Counted from the stretch's first letter, positions 34,640-43,614 are shown. The stretch is 64,000 nucleotides of DNA from Arthrobacter sp. efr-133-TYG-118 (GCF_030209755.1 NZ_JARVRH010000014.1:38970-102969), one strand, 5' to 3'. A program made the numbers and translations. Notes: generated from the letters alone by a model not told the origin.

Positions 34640-35455
34640 ATGTCAGCATGGCTCGAAGTCGGCCCTAACAACTACGTGTTGGAGACCGAAGGGTGCCTGC
34701 TCAACACGGGCCTCGTTGTAGGCACGGAACGAGCCATGGTGATCGACACCGGTTGCGGCCCCCGCCAAGGCCGGCAGATCCTGGCCGCCGTCCGCGAAAA
34801 GACCCAGCTGCCGCTCGTCGTCGTGAACACCCACGCCCACTACGACCACTACTTCGGCAACGCCGTTTTTGCCGACGACGGCGTCACCGAGTTTTGGGGG
34901 CACGTCAACTGTGCGGCGACAATCGACGACGACGGCGACCACCAGCGCCGCTTCGTCTCCGCCACCGAACCTGAGATGGCCGCGGGCCGGGGCGACGCCG
35001 TCGAACTCGTCATTCCCAACGCGATCGTCAAGGACCAGCCCGTCCTGGTTGATCTCGGCGGCCTCACCGCCACCCTGTTCTACCTGGGCCGCGGCCACAC
35101 CGACGGCGACCTCCTGGTAGGCACGCCCAGCACCCTATTCGCGGGTGACCTCGTGGAACAAGGCGCGCACCCCTCGTTCGAGGACTCCTACCCGGAAGAT
35201 TGGGCAGACGTCCTGCGGCACATCTCCGCCCTGCGGCACCGCTACGAGTTCCTCATCCCCGGCCACGGCAAGCCCTGCAGCGACCAATTCGTGAAGACCA
35301 TGGCCGACACCATGTCCACAGCGGTACGGCAAGCAAGGCAGTCAATCCGGGACACGCCGTCGGACGCTACCAAAGCGATCCCGGTGCTTCCCTACGGACC
35401 CGAGCAATCACGCTGGTTCATCAAGCGGCTCCAGGAGACGCAAGCGCACCACTAA
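34640..35455 (+). CDS. MBL-fold metallo-hydrolase
   Basis: Metal site H-x-H-x-D-H is seen in VVNTHAHYDHYFGNA, further ligands in GRGHTDGDL and IPGHGKP, and the bridging Asp in TLFAGDLVEQG. ATG 34640 follows GGAGAAACA; the frame to 34520 is not required. Subgroup resembles glyoxalase-II/MBLAC-like hydrolases, substrate unknown. The stop overlaps by 4 bases the stop of the convergent cation transporter gene. Confidence 0.85.
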   Translation: MSAWLEVGPNNYVLETEGCLLNTGLVVGTERAMVIDTGCGPRQGRQILAAVREKTQLPLVVVNTHAHYDHYFGNAVFADDGVTEFWGHVNCAATIDDDGDHQRRFVSATEPEMAAGRGDAVELVIPNAIVKDQPVLVDLGGLTATLFYLGRGHTDGDLLVGTPSTLFAGDLVEQGAHPSFEDSYPEDWADVLRHISALRHRYEFLIPGHGKPCSDQFVKTMADTMSTAVRQARQSIRDTPSDATKAIPVLPYGPEQSRWFIKRLQETQAHH

Positions 35456-36036
35456 GCGGTGTGTTTGAGGGCGTGGCGGGCCTCCACTGCCGCGTAGTAG
35501 ATGATGACGGCGCCGGCCAGCGGATCGGCCCACCACCAGCCGAACAGGGCGTTAAGTGCGAGCCCTAGCAATACCGCGCCGGCCAGGTAGGCGTCCACCA
35601 AGGTCACTTTTCCTTCTGCGCGGAGCACCGGATTGCCCAAGCGGTGCCCGGTGCGGATCTTGCCCCACGCCAGGGCGAGCATGACCACGAAGGTCAGGGC
35701 CGTCCAGGCGATGCCCGGACCTGAGGTTGCAGGGCGGACGCCGGTGGCAAACACAACGGCCACCTGGATGAGCAGGTAGGCGCCGAGAACGGCGAAGGCC
35801 GTCCCAATCAGGCGCATCGCCGGGGCTTCGCGCTCCTTGTGGGAGCCTTTGAGCTGCCACACCACCACGATCGAAGCAAAGATCTCGATCAGGGAATCCA
35901 AGCCGAAACCGGCAAGGGCCGGGGAACCAGCCTGAATGGCGGCGACCGCCAGGACGCCGAGGCCCACCACGTTCCAACCCAGGGTCGCGTATTCAAGCCG
36001 CAACCCGCGACGCAACAGAGTCACGGTAGTGGTCAT
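35452..36036 (-). CDS. Short cation-efflux (CDF-like) membrane transporter
   Basis: Six membrane helices, with acidic residues placed as in CDF proteins (GFGLDSLIEIFASIVVV; KVTLVDAYLAGAVLLG; WWADPLAG), but no cytoplasmic CDF domain and no His-rich loop. 194 aa. It starts within the stop codon of the upstream CzcD-type gene, making the third gene of the metal operon. Probably exports a divalent cation or assists its partner. Confidence 0.78.
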   Translation of the reverse strand: MTTTVTLLRRGLRLEYATLGWNVVGLGVLAVAAIQAGSPALAGFGLDSLIEIFASIVVVWQLKGSHKEREAPAMRLIGTAFAVLGAYLLIQVAVVFATGVRPATSGPGIAWTALTFVVMLALAWGKIRTGHRLGNPVLRAEGKVTLVDAYLAGAVLLGLALNALFGWWWADPLAGAVIIYYAAVEARHALKHTA

Positions 36037-36986
36037 CAGTGGGTTCCGGTTTCGTGGACGGCGTGGCCAGCGGGTTCGAGCTGGAAGGTGGAGTGCTCGA
36101 CGTCGAAATGCCCGGTCAGGCAGCTTTGCAGCTGGTCAAGGATGAGCGGGGCATGTCCGTCGTGGAAGCAGCTCTCGTCCAGGACGACGTGCGCGGAGAG
36201 GGCCGGAAGGTCCGAGGTGACTGTCCAGACGTGCAGGTCGTGGACGTCGCGCACGTGCCCGGTTTCGAGGAGGTGTTCCCTGACCTGGTCCAGGTCGACA
36301 CCTTCCGGCGCGCCTTCCAGGAGGATCCTCCCGGAGTCCCGCAGCAGCCCCCACGCGGCGTGCAGCATCAGGGCCACCACGATGAGCGAAGCAATCGCGT
36401 CCGCACGGGTAAAACCGGTGGTCAGGACGATGAACCCGGCGACCGCCGTCGCAATGAATCCGTAGAGGTCGGTCAGGATGTGCTGGAAGGATCCCTCGAC
36501 GTTCAGGCTGGACCGGTTGGCCTTGGCCAGCACCCACACCGCAACGAGGTTCACGATGACCCCGAGGATCGCGACGACCAGGACAGGGCCGCCGTCGACC
36601 GGTGGCGGATCAAGGAGGCGATGGATGGCCTCCACAGCCACGAGGGCGCTGATGACCAGCAAGGTGATTCCGTTGGCGGCGGCGGAGAGGATTTCCGCGC
36701 GCTTGAATCCGAACGTCCAGATTCCCCTCGCCGGACGGGCCGCGAGGCTGATCGCCCACAGCGACGCGGCGATCGCCCCGGCGTCGGTGAGCATGTGCCC
36801 GGCATCCGAGAGCAGGGCCAGCGAGCCGGAAACGACGGCGACAATCACCTCGACGATCATGAAGCCGACAATCAGCGCCAACGCGACAACCAGATAGCGC
36901 CGGTCCGCGTTCGCTGCTATTGCGTGGCTGTGGGCGTGGTGTTTGGCTGGGTTGCTTGCCGTGTCGTGGTCATGGTGGGTGCTCAT
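36036..36986 (-). CDS. CzcD-type Zn2+/Co2+/Cd2+ efflux transporter (CDF)
   Basis: His-rich N-terminus (STHHDHDTA … HHAHSHAI), six helices, and both transport-site motifs: HMLTDAGAI in TM2 and HILTDLYGF in TM5. The cytoplasmic domain follows (VDLDQVREHLLETGHVRDVHD … DLHVWT). Exchanges divalent metal for protons at the inner membrane. It overlaps the repressor stop by 4 bases, so the regulator and both transporters form one autoregulated operon. Confidence 0.9.
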   Translation of the reverse strand: MSTHHDHDTASNPAKHHAHSHAIAANADRRYLVVALALIVGFMIVEVIVAVVSGSLALLSDAGHMLTDAGAIAASLWAISLAARPARGIWTFGFKRAEILSAAANGITLLVISALVAVEAIHRLLDPPPVDGGPVLVVAILGVIVNLVAVWVLAKANRSSLNVEGSFQHILTDLYGFIATAVAGFIVLTTGFTRADAIASLIVVALMLHAAWGLLRDSGRILLEGAPEGVDLDQVREHLLETGHVRDVHDLHVWTVTSDLPALSAHVVLDESCFHDGHAPLILDQLQSCLTGHFDVEHSTFQLEPAGHAVHETGTH

Positions 36987-37417
36987 TGGCCCTTGTCTTT
37001 CTTTGCCGCAGCGGTGCTGGCCGGACCCGTGCGCTCGGGGTGGACGGCGACGGTATGTCCGGTGTGGGTCAAGCCCAGGTCCAGCAGCATCCGCACGTGC
37101 GCATCATCCAGACGGTAGTAAGCCATCCGGCCGCGCCTCGAGACGGTAACCACCCGGTGGGCCCGCAGCAGCCGCAACGCATGGCTGACCGCACTCTCGC
37201 TCATCGCCGTCGTCGCTGCGAGGTCGCACACGCACAGTTCCCCGCCTTCCAGAAGCGACGTCAACAGCCTCAAACGCCCCGGATCGCCCAGCAGCGAGAA
37301 CACATCCGCCAGCTCGGCAATGTCATGATCCGAGGGCAGGGCCGCCCGGACGAGTTCGACCTTGTGGGGGTCGACAAGTTTCACGCCGCATTCATCGACG
37401 GCTTCTCGGGCAGCCAC
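36983..37417 (-). CDS. ArsR/SmtB-family metal-sensing repressor
   Basis: Winged helix: LADVFSLLGDPGRLRLLTSL, metal-site helix ELCVCDLAATTAMSESAVSHALRLL, wing RRGRMAYYRL. C-terminal DDAHVRMLLDLGLTHTGHTVAVHPE carries D/H positions of the alpha5 zinc site (SmtB/NmtR type), besides Cys in the CVC motif. GTG start 37417 has GGAGG 6 bases upstream. Operator lies just upstream. Senses Zn, Co, Ni or Cd; the downstream CDF genes favour Zn/Co. Confidence 0.88.
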   Translation of the reverse strand: MAAREAVDECGVKLVDPHKVELVRAALPSDHDIAELADVFSLLGDPGRLRLLTSLLEGGELCVCDLAATTAMSESAVSHALRLLRAHRVVTVSRRGRMAYYRLDDAHVRMLLDLGLTHTGHTVAVHPERTGPASTAAAKKDKGQ

Positions 37418-37427
37418 GGGACCTCCA

Positions 37428-37451
37428 ACATCTGAACAAGTATTCAGATGT
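37428..37451. promoter_or_regulatory. ArsR/SmtB operator of the metal-efflux operon
   Basis: ACATCTGAA-CAAGTA-TTCAGATGT, a 9+6+9 perfect inverted repeat 11 bases upstream of the repressor start. It has the TGAA…TTCA core known for SmtB-type sites. Confidence 0.75.
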
Positions 37452-37556
37452 CAGTATAGGGGACACGGTTCTCTGCCAGGGGTTGCCAGCTGGGAACTTC
37501 CTAGCAGTTATCCTCCTTGTTGCCTGAGCGAAACAATCGCGGCGTACGCTTCCCAC

Positions 37557-37700
37557 ATGGGGAACAAGATGATTGGGCTCTCGGCCCGTGAATCCAAGCG
37601 GGAAATTCTGAAGCAGCGCCTTCAGGTGCTTGCATACGTGGGGTTGGGGATCCTCGCTGTGGCGACTGTCGTCGTCGTCGTCATCGCGCTGCGACGCTAG
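37557..37700 (+). CDS. 47-aa small membrane protein, paralogue of the one at 23416
   Basis: MGNKMIGLSARESKREILKQ, then RLQVLAYVGLG and the helix ILAVATVVVVVIALRR. The same length and pattern as the protein at 23416-23559. TACGCT ends 6 bases before the ATG and no Shine-Dalgarno is present, suggesting a leaderless mRNA; both genes share CC(C/G)ACATGGGGAAC at the start. A strong hairpin at 37725-37787 ends the transcript. Role unknown. Confidence 0.7.
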   Translation: MGNKMIGLSARESKREILKQRLQVLAYVGLGILAVATVVVVVIALRR

Positions 37701-37724
37701 GACTCACGCTCGTTCCTCCACCTA

Positions 37725-37787
37725 GCGCGAACAGGCAGCAGATGCCCTCTGGAAACGATTTTGCGGGCATCTGCTGCCAGTTCGCGC
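37725..37787. terminator. Bidirectional hairpin between convergent genes
   Basis: Arms 37725-37747 and 37765-37787, 23 bp with a single mismatch (GGCAGCAGATGCCC / GGGCATCTGCTGCC), 17-base loop. It lies exactly between the small membrane protein and the 3' end of the GH18 gene. Confidence 0.8.
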
Positions 37788-37788
37788 T

Positions 37789-39342
37789 TCAGGAGGCCGG
37801 CGCGGTCTGGATTTGGGCCGGGGTCAATCTTGCCCAAGGGGAGTCCGGGGCGCCTTGGACTGCGGCTTCCGGGCTATCTCCCTGGGTCCACCACTTGGCT
37901 TCGAACGCGGACCCTTCGAAAAGGATGCGATCGCCCTTGTGGTAGATGGTCTCCGGCGCCCATCCCGGGAAGGTTCCCGCAGGCACGGTTGCTTTGGGGC
38001 TTGGCCGATCTCCGGGGAGCACCGGACCCACGAGTTTCCACGGGGTGGCACCGCCCTGCAAGACCGGGTTATCCGGGACGTCAGCGCGGGTCCACCATTT
38101 TGCCTCGTAGACGCTGCCGTGCCAGACCACCCTGTCGGCCGCGGTGTAGGCGGCGTTGGTATTCCAGACCGGATAGGGGCTCGTCGCCGGGTCATCGATG
38201 GTGGCCGTGGCACTGCTTGAGGCAGTCCCTGTAGGCGATGGAACTACAGTCGGGGTAGGCAACGCCACGTCATTGGCAAGGGTGGCGGAGAACAGCTGGG
38301 AACCCTGGACCACCCCGCTGCAGCTGTCCGAGACCTTGCTCAAGTCTGGGTAGTTGGGGCTGCACGTCCTATCCCTGTTCATGGACCACATCGACAGTCT
38401 GCCGAGGCCTTTGTCTTTGGCGAAGCTGTTCATGGTGGAGGCGTCATTGAGGGTGAAAATTTCACCGGCGATATCGTTCTGGCCGACCATGACGGTCAGG
38501 CCAAGCTTGCGCCAGAGGGTTTCGCTGCCAAACTCAGTTCCGGCATTGCGGTAGAGGGCGTCAAGCTGACCGTGGGCGGCATCCGCAGCTGATTCTGCGG
38601 CCCGGGACATGCTCCAGCTTGCAGGCTTGCTGGCGCCGAAATCCATCGTCATGATGTTCACGCCCTCGAGTTCCACCCCGCCGGCGAGAGTATGCGCCAC
38701 GATGCCCTGGCCTTGGCTCGTGAGGCCATTCGGGTCAGCCGCAAGAGTCAACCAGACGGTAAGGGGCTTGCCGCTGGCTGTGCGTTCCTTCTGAAGGGCG
38801 GCAATGGCTTGCGAGCGTCGGTCGGCAGCGGCCGTGTCCGTCAGCGCATTGCTTTCGATATCAAGATCAATGGCGGTGAGATCGTAGCGATCCACAACCT
38901 GCCGGTAGGCGTCAGTCAGGGCCTTCGTGTCTTTGCAGGAAACCGCGAGTTCGTTGTTGTTCAGCCCGCCGAAGGAAACCGCTGTGGCCCCTCCAAGCTG
39001 GCGGAGCCGGGCGATCCTCCGGTCCAGGTCGAGATCGGTAGCTGCCTGGTCAGGGCTGTACACCGCACCCCAGGACGGGGCGCAGTCCTGCTTCGGATCG
39101 GCGACGACAAAGGACAGCACCACGGCTTTCGCGCTGGGCACGGCTGGATCTTCGAACGCGAAGCGCGGCGTCGCCGTCACGTCCACATAGCCGGAGAACA
39201 CCGAAGGCATGGATGCCGCGGCACTGACGTCCTGGACGTTGCGGAGGCCGAGGTAGCCCGCCGTGACCGCCGCGACCACGATGACGCAAAGGATTCCCAA
39301 ACGCAGGATGGACAGCCGGCGGCCGGGAAAGCGCTTTGACAC
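37789..39342 (-). CDS. GH18 chitinase-like protein with two CBM5/12-type modules
   Basis: Membrane-anchored or secreted: SILRLGILCVIVVAAVTAGYL near the N-terminus. GH18 barrel with SFGGLNNNELAVSC and the catalytic D-x-D-x-E in LTAIDLDIESNAL (about residue 160), then VNIMTMDFGA and KLGLTVMVGQND. A Ser/Thr/Pro linker leads to two copies of a chitin-binding-like module (YPVWNTNAAYTAADRVVWHG … AKWWT; IYHKGDRILFEGSAFEAKWWT). GTG 39342 with AGGGG upstream is preferred over 39378. Divergent from the GT2 synthase; together they look like a polymer synthase and its processing hydrolase. Confidence 0.82.
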   Translation of the reverse strand: MSKRFPGRRLSILRLGILCVIVVAAVTAGYLGLRNVQDVSAAASMPSVFSGYVDVTATPRFAFEDPAVPSAKAVVLSFVVADPKQDCAPSWGAVYSPDQAATDLDLDRRIARLRQLGGATAVSFGGLNNNELAVSCKDTKALTDAYRQVVDRYDLTAIDLDIESNALTDTAAADRRSQAIAALQKERTASGKPLTVWLTLAADPNGLTSQGQGIVAHTLAGGVELEGVNIMTMDFGASKPASWSMSRAAESAADAAHGQLDALYRNAGTEFGSETLWRKLGLTVMVGQNDIAGEIFTLNDASTMNSFAKDKGLGRLSMWSMNRDRTCSPNYPDLSKVSDSCSGVVQGSQLFSATLANDVALPTPTVVPSPTGTASSSATATIDDPATSPYPVWNTNAAYTAADRVVWHGSVYEAKWWTRADVPDNPVLQGGATPWKLVGPVLPGDRPSPKATVPAGTFPGWAPETIYHKGDRILFEGSAFEAKWWTQGDSPEAAVQGAPDSPWARLTPAQIQTAPAS

Positions 39343-39560
39343 AGAGATACCCCTAGAACTTTGTGAATAGGACTTCACGGATGTCTGGGAAAGATCTCAC
39401 TCCCCGGGAAGCGTCGCATCTTGCGTAGCATTTCCATGAGTTCTGTCGGAACTCCGCGTTGTTCGCCTATCATAGGGGCGCACTGGAGTGCGGTCCGTTA
39501 CATTACGCCCGCATTGTGCCGCGCGCCCGCTGGGGGTGCACGGACAGCGAATGGGGATTC

Positions 39561-41912
39561 ATGTCGGATCAGATCGTGCTGCTTCGCCCCGATGAACAGG
39601 GAACGGCGCTCGGGCAGTCTTCAAAAGCCCGAAAGCGTCAGTGGGGCGCGGAAAAACGCTCTGAACCGCTCTCGATAGTCCATCCTGCACCATCGCGGCG
39701 GAAAATAGTCCTCGGCCGCATCGGCGTCCTCACCACCGTGCTCGCCTGGATCGGCTATGTGGTCACGACGGTGCTCAAGCAGCTGGTGGACAACCCCGGC
39801 GCTGGATTCCGCTTCGGCGCCGAAAGCCTGTCCTATCTGGTGGTGGTGTCGTTCCTGACGTTCTCGGCCTTGATGTACCTCACCGCCCGGCAAGGCGCCC
39901 TGACTCGCTTTCGGGCCCACCGTCGGGTTCCCCGCGGGGAACTGGACCGGCACTTCTTCGACTACTCCCAGGGCATCACCGTGCTGATTCCTTCCTACGC
40001 GGAAGAGCCGGAAGTTGTCCGTGGCACCATGTGGTCCGCGGTCCTGCAGGAATTCCCGGACCTCAGCGTTGTGCTCCTTCTCGATGATCCGCCCTTCCCT
40101 GAAGACCCCGACGTGCTCCGACGCCTGGAAGCCACCCGCGCGCTCGCAGGTCAGATCACGGAAACCCTCAAAGAACCCGCTGCCAGGGTCAACGCCGCCT
40201 ACGGGAGGTACCGCCGTCGTCGTGATCAGGGACCCGAACTGGACGCGGGCACCGAAGTGGAGCGGCTGATCGCCGAATACGAATACGCTGCGGAGTGGCT
40301 CGAAGCAATGGCGGAGACCGAGTCCGTCGAGGACCACGTGGATGAGTTCTTCGTGGACCTGGTCCTCATGGGCCTGGCCCGGGAACTACGACTGGTGATT
40401 CTGGCCCTTACGGCCGCCAGCGCGCAGCAGGCCTCGCCCGGCCCGGAACGCATCGCTGAGCTGTACGCACGGCTTACCTGGATCTTCAACGCCCGGGTGT
40501 CCACGTTCGAGCGAAAGCGGTTCGCCAGCCTCTCCCACGAGGCCAACAAGGCCATGAACCTGAACGCCTACCTCTCGCTCATGGGCGGGACCTGGCACCC
40601 GGAACAGACAGCGGACGGCACCGTCTTGCGGCCCGCAGGGGATACTGGACCCGCCGGGGTGGCCGACGGCGACGCGCTGTCGATCCCGGATACCACCTAC
40701 GTCCTGACCCTGGACGCTGACTCGCTGCTGCTGCGCGATTACTGCCTCCGCCTGGTCCATCTCCTCGAATCCCCGGGCAATGAGCAGGTAGCCGTCACCC
40801 AGACCCCGTATTCCTCCTTCCGAGGCGCCCCGACCCGGATCGAACGCATCGCCGGTGCCACCACGGACATCCAGCACATCCAGCACCAGGGGATGACCCA
40901 ATACGGCGCCACGTTCTGGGTGGGAGCGAACGCCGTGATCCGCAAACGCGCTTTGGAAGACATCGTTGAGATCTCCACGGTGGGCGGTTTCGAGGTCAGA
41001 ACCTACATCCAGGACCGCACCGTCATCGAAGACACCGAGTCCAGCGTGGACCTCGGCAAGCACGGCTGGACCTTGGTCAACTACCCGGAGAGGCTCAGCT
41101 ACAGTGCCACGCCGCCCGACTTCGGATCGCTCGTGGTCCAGAGACGTCGCTGGGCCAACGGCGGCCTGCTGATCCTGCCCAAACTTTGGGAACAGATCCG
41201 CAACCGCCGAGGCCAGGCCCGGCCAGTCCTCTTCCGCGAAATCCTGCTCCGGGTCAACTACATGGCCTCCATCACCTGGGCCAGCTTCGGGCTGCTGTTC
41301 CTCCTCGCGTACCCCTACGACAGCCGTCTCCTCAGCCCCTTGGTCTTCCTTGCCGTCCTGCCCTACTTCCTGGCCATGGGCAGCGACCTGCGGGACTGCG
41401 GCCACCGGTTCAGCGACATCTTCCGGATCTATGGTTTCAACCTCGTTCTCTTGCCGGTCAATCTGGCCGGCGTCCTGAAGTCTCTCCATCAGGCGCTGAC
41501 GGGAGACAAGATTCCGTTCGTCCGCACCCCGAAGGTCAAGGACCGCACCGCGGCCCCGGCCCTCTTCGTCCTCGCTCCGTACCTGATCGTCGCGTTCTCC
41601 TTGTTGACCGTCTGGCGCAACTGGGAACTGGGAAACTGGGGCAACGCCGCATTCGCCGCCTTCAACGCCGTCATGGCCGCGGGCGCGATCAGGGCCTACA
41701 TCGGACTGGCCAATTCCGGAGTGGACATGTACCTGGGCGTGTTGAACTGGCTGTATGTCGCGCCCAAAAAACCGAAAGCGCTACCGCCGGCCATCATTCC
41801 CAAAACCCCCGAGCAGGTCGATTGGGAGTCGTTGCTCTATCACGGGGACCGCCGCCTGAACCGCGACCTCCGCGGCAAGGACGACCGCCGGAAACGGGCC
41901 GGATCGGCGTAG
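39561..41912 (+). CDS. Processive glycosyltransferase family 2 (cellulose/chitin-synthase-like)
   Basis: About 783 aa. Two N-terminal helices (GVLTTVLAWIGYVVTTVL; YLVVVSFLTFSALMYLT), a cytoplasmic GT2 domain with DDPPF, LTLDADSLLLRDY (D-x-D), QTPYSSFRGAP, EDTESSVDLGKHGW (T/E-D-T acid) and VVQRRRWANGG (Q-x-x-R-W), then five C-terminal helices. This is the full motif set of processive synthases. A 150-residue, mostly helical insertion separates DDPPF from D-x-D. ATG 39561 has ATGGGG upstream. The neighbouring GH18-CBM protein hints at a beta-1,4-GlcNAc-type product, which is inference. Confidence 0.87.
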   Translation: MSDQIVLLRPDEQGTALGQSSKARKRQWGAEKRSEPLSIVHPAPSRRKIVLGRIGVLTTVLAWIGYVVTTVLKQLVDNPGAGFRFGAESLSYLVVVSFLTFSALMYLTARQGALTRFRAHRRVPRGELDRHFFDYSQGITVLIPSYAEEPEVVRGTMWSAVLQEFPDLSVVLLLDDPPFPEDPDVLRRLEATRALAGQITETLKEPAARVNAAYGRYRRRRDQGPELDAGTEVERLIAEYEYAAEWLEAMAETESVEDHVDEFFVDLVLMGLARELRLVILALTAASAQQASPGPERIAELYARLTWIFNARVSTFERKRFASLSHEANKAMNLNAYLSLMGGTWHPEQTADGTVLRPAGDTGPAGVADGDALSIPDTTYVLTLDADSLLLRDYCLRLVHLLESPGNEQVAVTQTPYSSFRGAPTRIERIAGATTDIQHIQHQGMTQYGATFWVGANAVIRKRALEDIVEISTVGGFEVRTYIQDRTVIEDTESSVDLGKHGWTLVNYPERLSYSATPPDFGSLVVQRRRWANGGLLILPKLWEQIRNRRGQARPVLFREILLRVNYMASITWASFGLLFLLAYPYDSRLLSPLVFLAVLPYFLAMGSDLRDCGHRFSDIFRIYGFNLVLLPVNLAGVLKSLHQALTGDKIPFVRTPKVKDRTAAPALFVLAPYLIVAFSLLTVWRNWELGNWGNAAFAAFNAVMAAGAIRAYIGLANSGVDMYLGVLNWLYVAPKKPKALPPAIIPKTPEQVDWESLLYHGDRRLNRDLRGKDDRRKRAGSA

Positions 41913-42100
41913 GGCTACGCTGTCCTTGGACGCTGGCGTTCCGGCACCGCAAGGGCATCGGAAAGTGCCACGATGAATCCACTGGCAGCCGGCCGCTGCC
42001 CTTCCATGGCGTCATCTTCAAAGGAATGGCCAACCGCATCACTGCCGCGGCGGCGTCGATGGCGGACGACGATCCGGCCTTGCCTTAAACATCGACAAGT

Positions 42101-42112
42101 GTAAATATTTAC
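42101..42112. promoter_or_regulatory. ArsR operator of the arsenic operon
   Basis: GTAAATATTTAC, a perfect 12-base palindrome within CAAGTGTAAATATTTACCTG, 8 bases before the ArsR ATG and overlapping the expected promoter. Confidence 0.65.
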
Positions 42113-42120
42113 CTGTGTCT

Positions 42121-42471
42121 ATGTCCTTGGAGTTAACGCCTGTCCAGACGGTGGCGTGTTGTTCGCCGCTGTCCAGGGAGCCCTTGACGGAATCCGAAGC
42201 CGAAGGAATCGTTCCGCTGCTGAAAGCGCTGGGCGATCCGGTGCGGCTGCGGCTGATGTCGCTGGTGGCGTCCCACGAGGGCGGCGAAGCTTGCGTATGC
42301 GACCTGAACGACGCCTTTGAGCTGTCACAGCCGACCATCAGCCACCACCTGAAGGTCCTGCACGAAGCGGGTCTCCTGGAACGCGAGAAGCGCGGCGTCT
42401 GGGTCTACTACCGCGCCCGGACCGATGCCCTGTCCGGCCTGGCGGCCTTGATCGGGGGACAGGCCCAGTGA
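42121..42471 (+). CDS. arsR: ArsR arsenite-responsive repressor
   Basis: Winged helix LLKALGDPVRLRLMSLV … FELSQPTISHHLKVLHEAGL and wing RGVWVYY. Cys pair near the N-terminus (VACCSPLS) and Cys in EACVCDL match the Corynebacterium-type As(III) site built from N-terminal CC and the alpha3 Cys. GTG 42115 is an alternative start two codons upstream. Overlaps the channel gene by 4 bases; first gene of a five-gene operon. Confidence 0.87.
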   Translation: MSLELTPVQTVACCSPLSREPLTESEAEGIVPLLKALGDPVRLRLMSLVASHEGGEACVCDLNDAFELSQPTISHHLKVLHEAGLLEREKRGVWVYYRARTDALSGLAALIGGQAQ

Positions 42472-43175
42472 GCGTGCTGTCACGGCGGGCCGTGGCGGAG
42501 TTCGCCGGCACCGCCTTCCTGGTCATGGCCGTGGTGGGGTCCGGCGTCATGGCCTCGCGCCTGTCCCCGAACGACGTCGGACTGCAACTCCTGCAGAACA
42601 GCATCGCCACTGGCGCCGCGCTCGTGGCGTTGATCCTGGCCCTGCAGCCGGTCTCGGCATCCTTCAATCCTGTGGTCACTTTGGTCGAGCGCGCCCTGGG
42701 GATCCTGGACACGCCCACGGCGGTGGCACTGGTCGCCGCCCAGTTCGTTGGAGGCCTGGCCGGGAGCGTGCTCGCCAACCTGATGTTCGGCCTCGACGCA
42801 GTGACGCTCTCCACGCATGAACGTGCCGGGGCAGGGCTGTGGCTCGGCGAAGTCGTCGCCACCGTCGGGCTGATCCTGGTCATCTTCGGCACCGTTCGCT
42901 CCGGTCGACCGGACAAGGTTGCCTTTGCCGTCGGCGGGTACATCACGGCCGCCTACTGGTTCACCAGCTCCACGAGCTTCGCGAACCCTGCTGTGACCGT
43001 GGCCCGGACCATTACCGACACGTTTTCCGGGATCGCCCCGGCCTCCGCCCCGGCGTTCATTCTCGCCCAGTTGCTCGGCGGCGGCCTCGGGTTCTTCCTG
43101 ATCCGCGCCCTATACCCAAGTGTTGCCTCGTTGCCCGCACCCTTCCCGGCGCCCGATCGAAAGGTCCTCTCATGA
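42468..43175 (+). CDS. Aquaporin/glycerol-facilitator family channel in ars operon
   Basis: Six helices and two half-membrane loops with SASFNPVVTL (NPV in place of NPA) and SFANPAVTVAR (NPA). In the ars operon of Sinorhizobium the aquaglyceroporin AqpS replaces the arsenite pump; the same logic fits here because no ArsB or Acr3 gene is present. It would let arsenite, made by ArsC, leave down its gradient. Overlaps both neighbours by 4 bases. Confidence 0.82.
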   Translation: MSVLSRRAVAEFAGTAFLVMAVVGSGVMASRLSPNDVGLQLLQNSIATGAALVALILALQPVSASFNPVVTLVERALGILDTPTAVALVAAQFVGGLAGSVLANLMFGLDAVTLSTHERAGAGLWLGEVVATVGLILVIFGTVRSGRPDKVAFAVGGYITAAYWFTSSTSFANPAVTVARTITDTFSGIAPASAPAFILAQLLGGGLGFFLIRALYPSVASLPAPFPAPDRKVLS

Positions 43176-43594
43176 GCACTGAAACCGTCAAGAAACCCTC
43201 CGTTCTCTTCGTCTGTGTCCACAACGCAGGCCGTTCCCAGATGGCTGCCGCCTTCCTCACGACTCTTGGCGAGGGCCGGATCGAGGTCCGCTCCGCGGGT
43301 TCGCAGCCCGCAGACAAAGTCAACCCGGCCGCCGTCGAAGCGATGGCCGAACTTGGCATCGACATGTCCGCCGAAATCCCCAAGATCCTCACCACCGAAG
43401 CCGTGAAGGAATCCGACGTCGTCATCACCATGGGCTGCGGGGACGAATGCCCGTACTTCCCGGGCAAGCGCTACGAGGATTGGGTCCTCGAAGACCCGGC
43501 CGGCCAGGGCCTGGACGCCGTCCGCCCCATCCGCGACGAGATCAAGAGCCGCATCGAGGGCCTGATCGAGTCCCTCACCCCGGCCGCCGAGTAG
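43172..43594 (+). CDS. arsC: Arsenate reductase, low-MW phosphatase type
   Basis: P-loop CVHNAGRSQMA (C-x5-R-S) at about residues 17-27; AEIPKILTTEAVKESDVVITMG; then GCGDECPYFPGKRYEDWVLEDP with a second Cys pair, as in thioredoxin-coupled or mycothiol-coupled ArsC. Reduces arsenate to arsenite in the cytoplasm. Start ATG overlaps the channel stop. Normal length, 140 aa. Confidence 0.88.
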   Translation: MSTETVKKPSVLFVCVHNAGRSQMAAAFLTTLGEGRIEVRSAGSQPADKVNPAAVEAMAELGIDMSAEIPKILTTEAVKESDVVITMGCGDECPYFPGKRYEDWVLEDPAGQGLDAVRPIRDEIKSRIEGLIESLTPAAE

Positions 43595-43614
43595 CGCAGC
43601 ACGAGGAGGACAGC

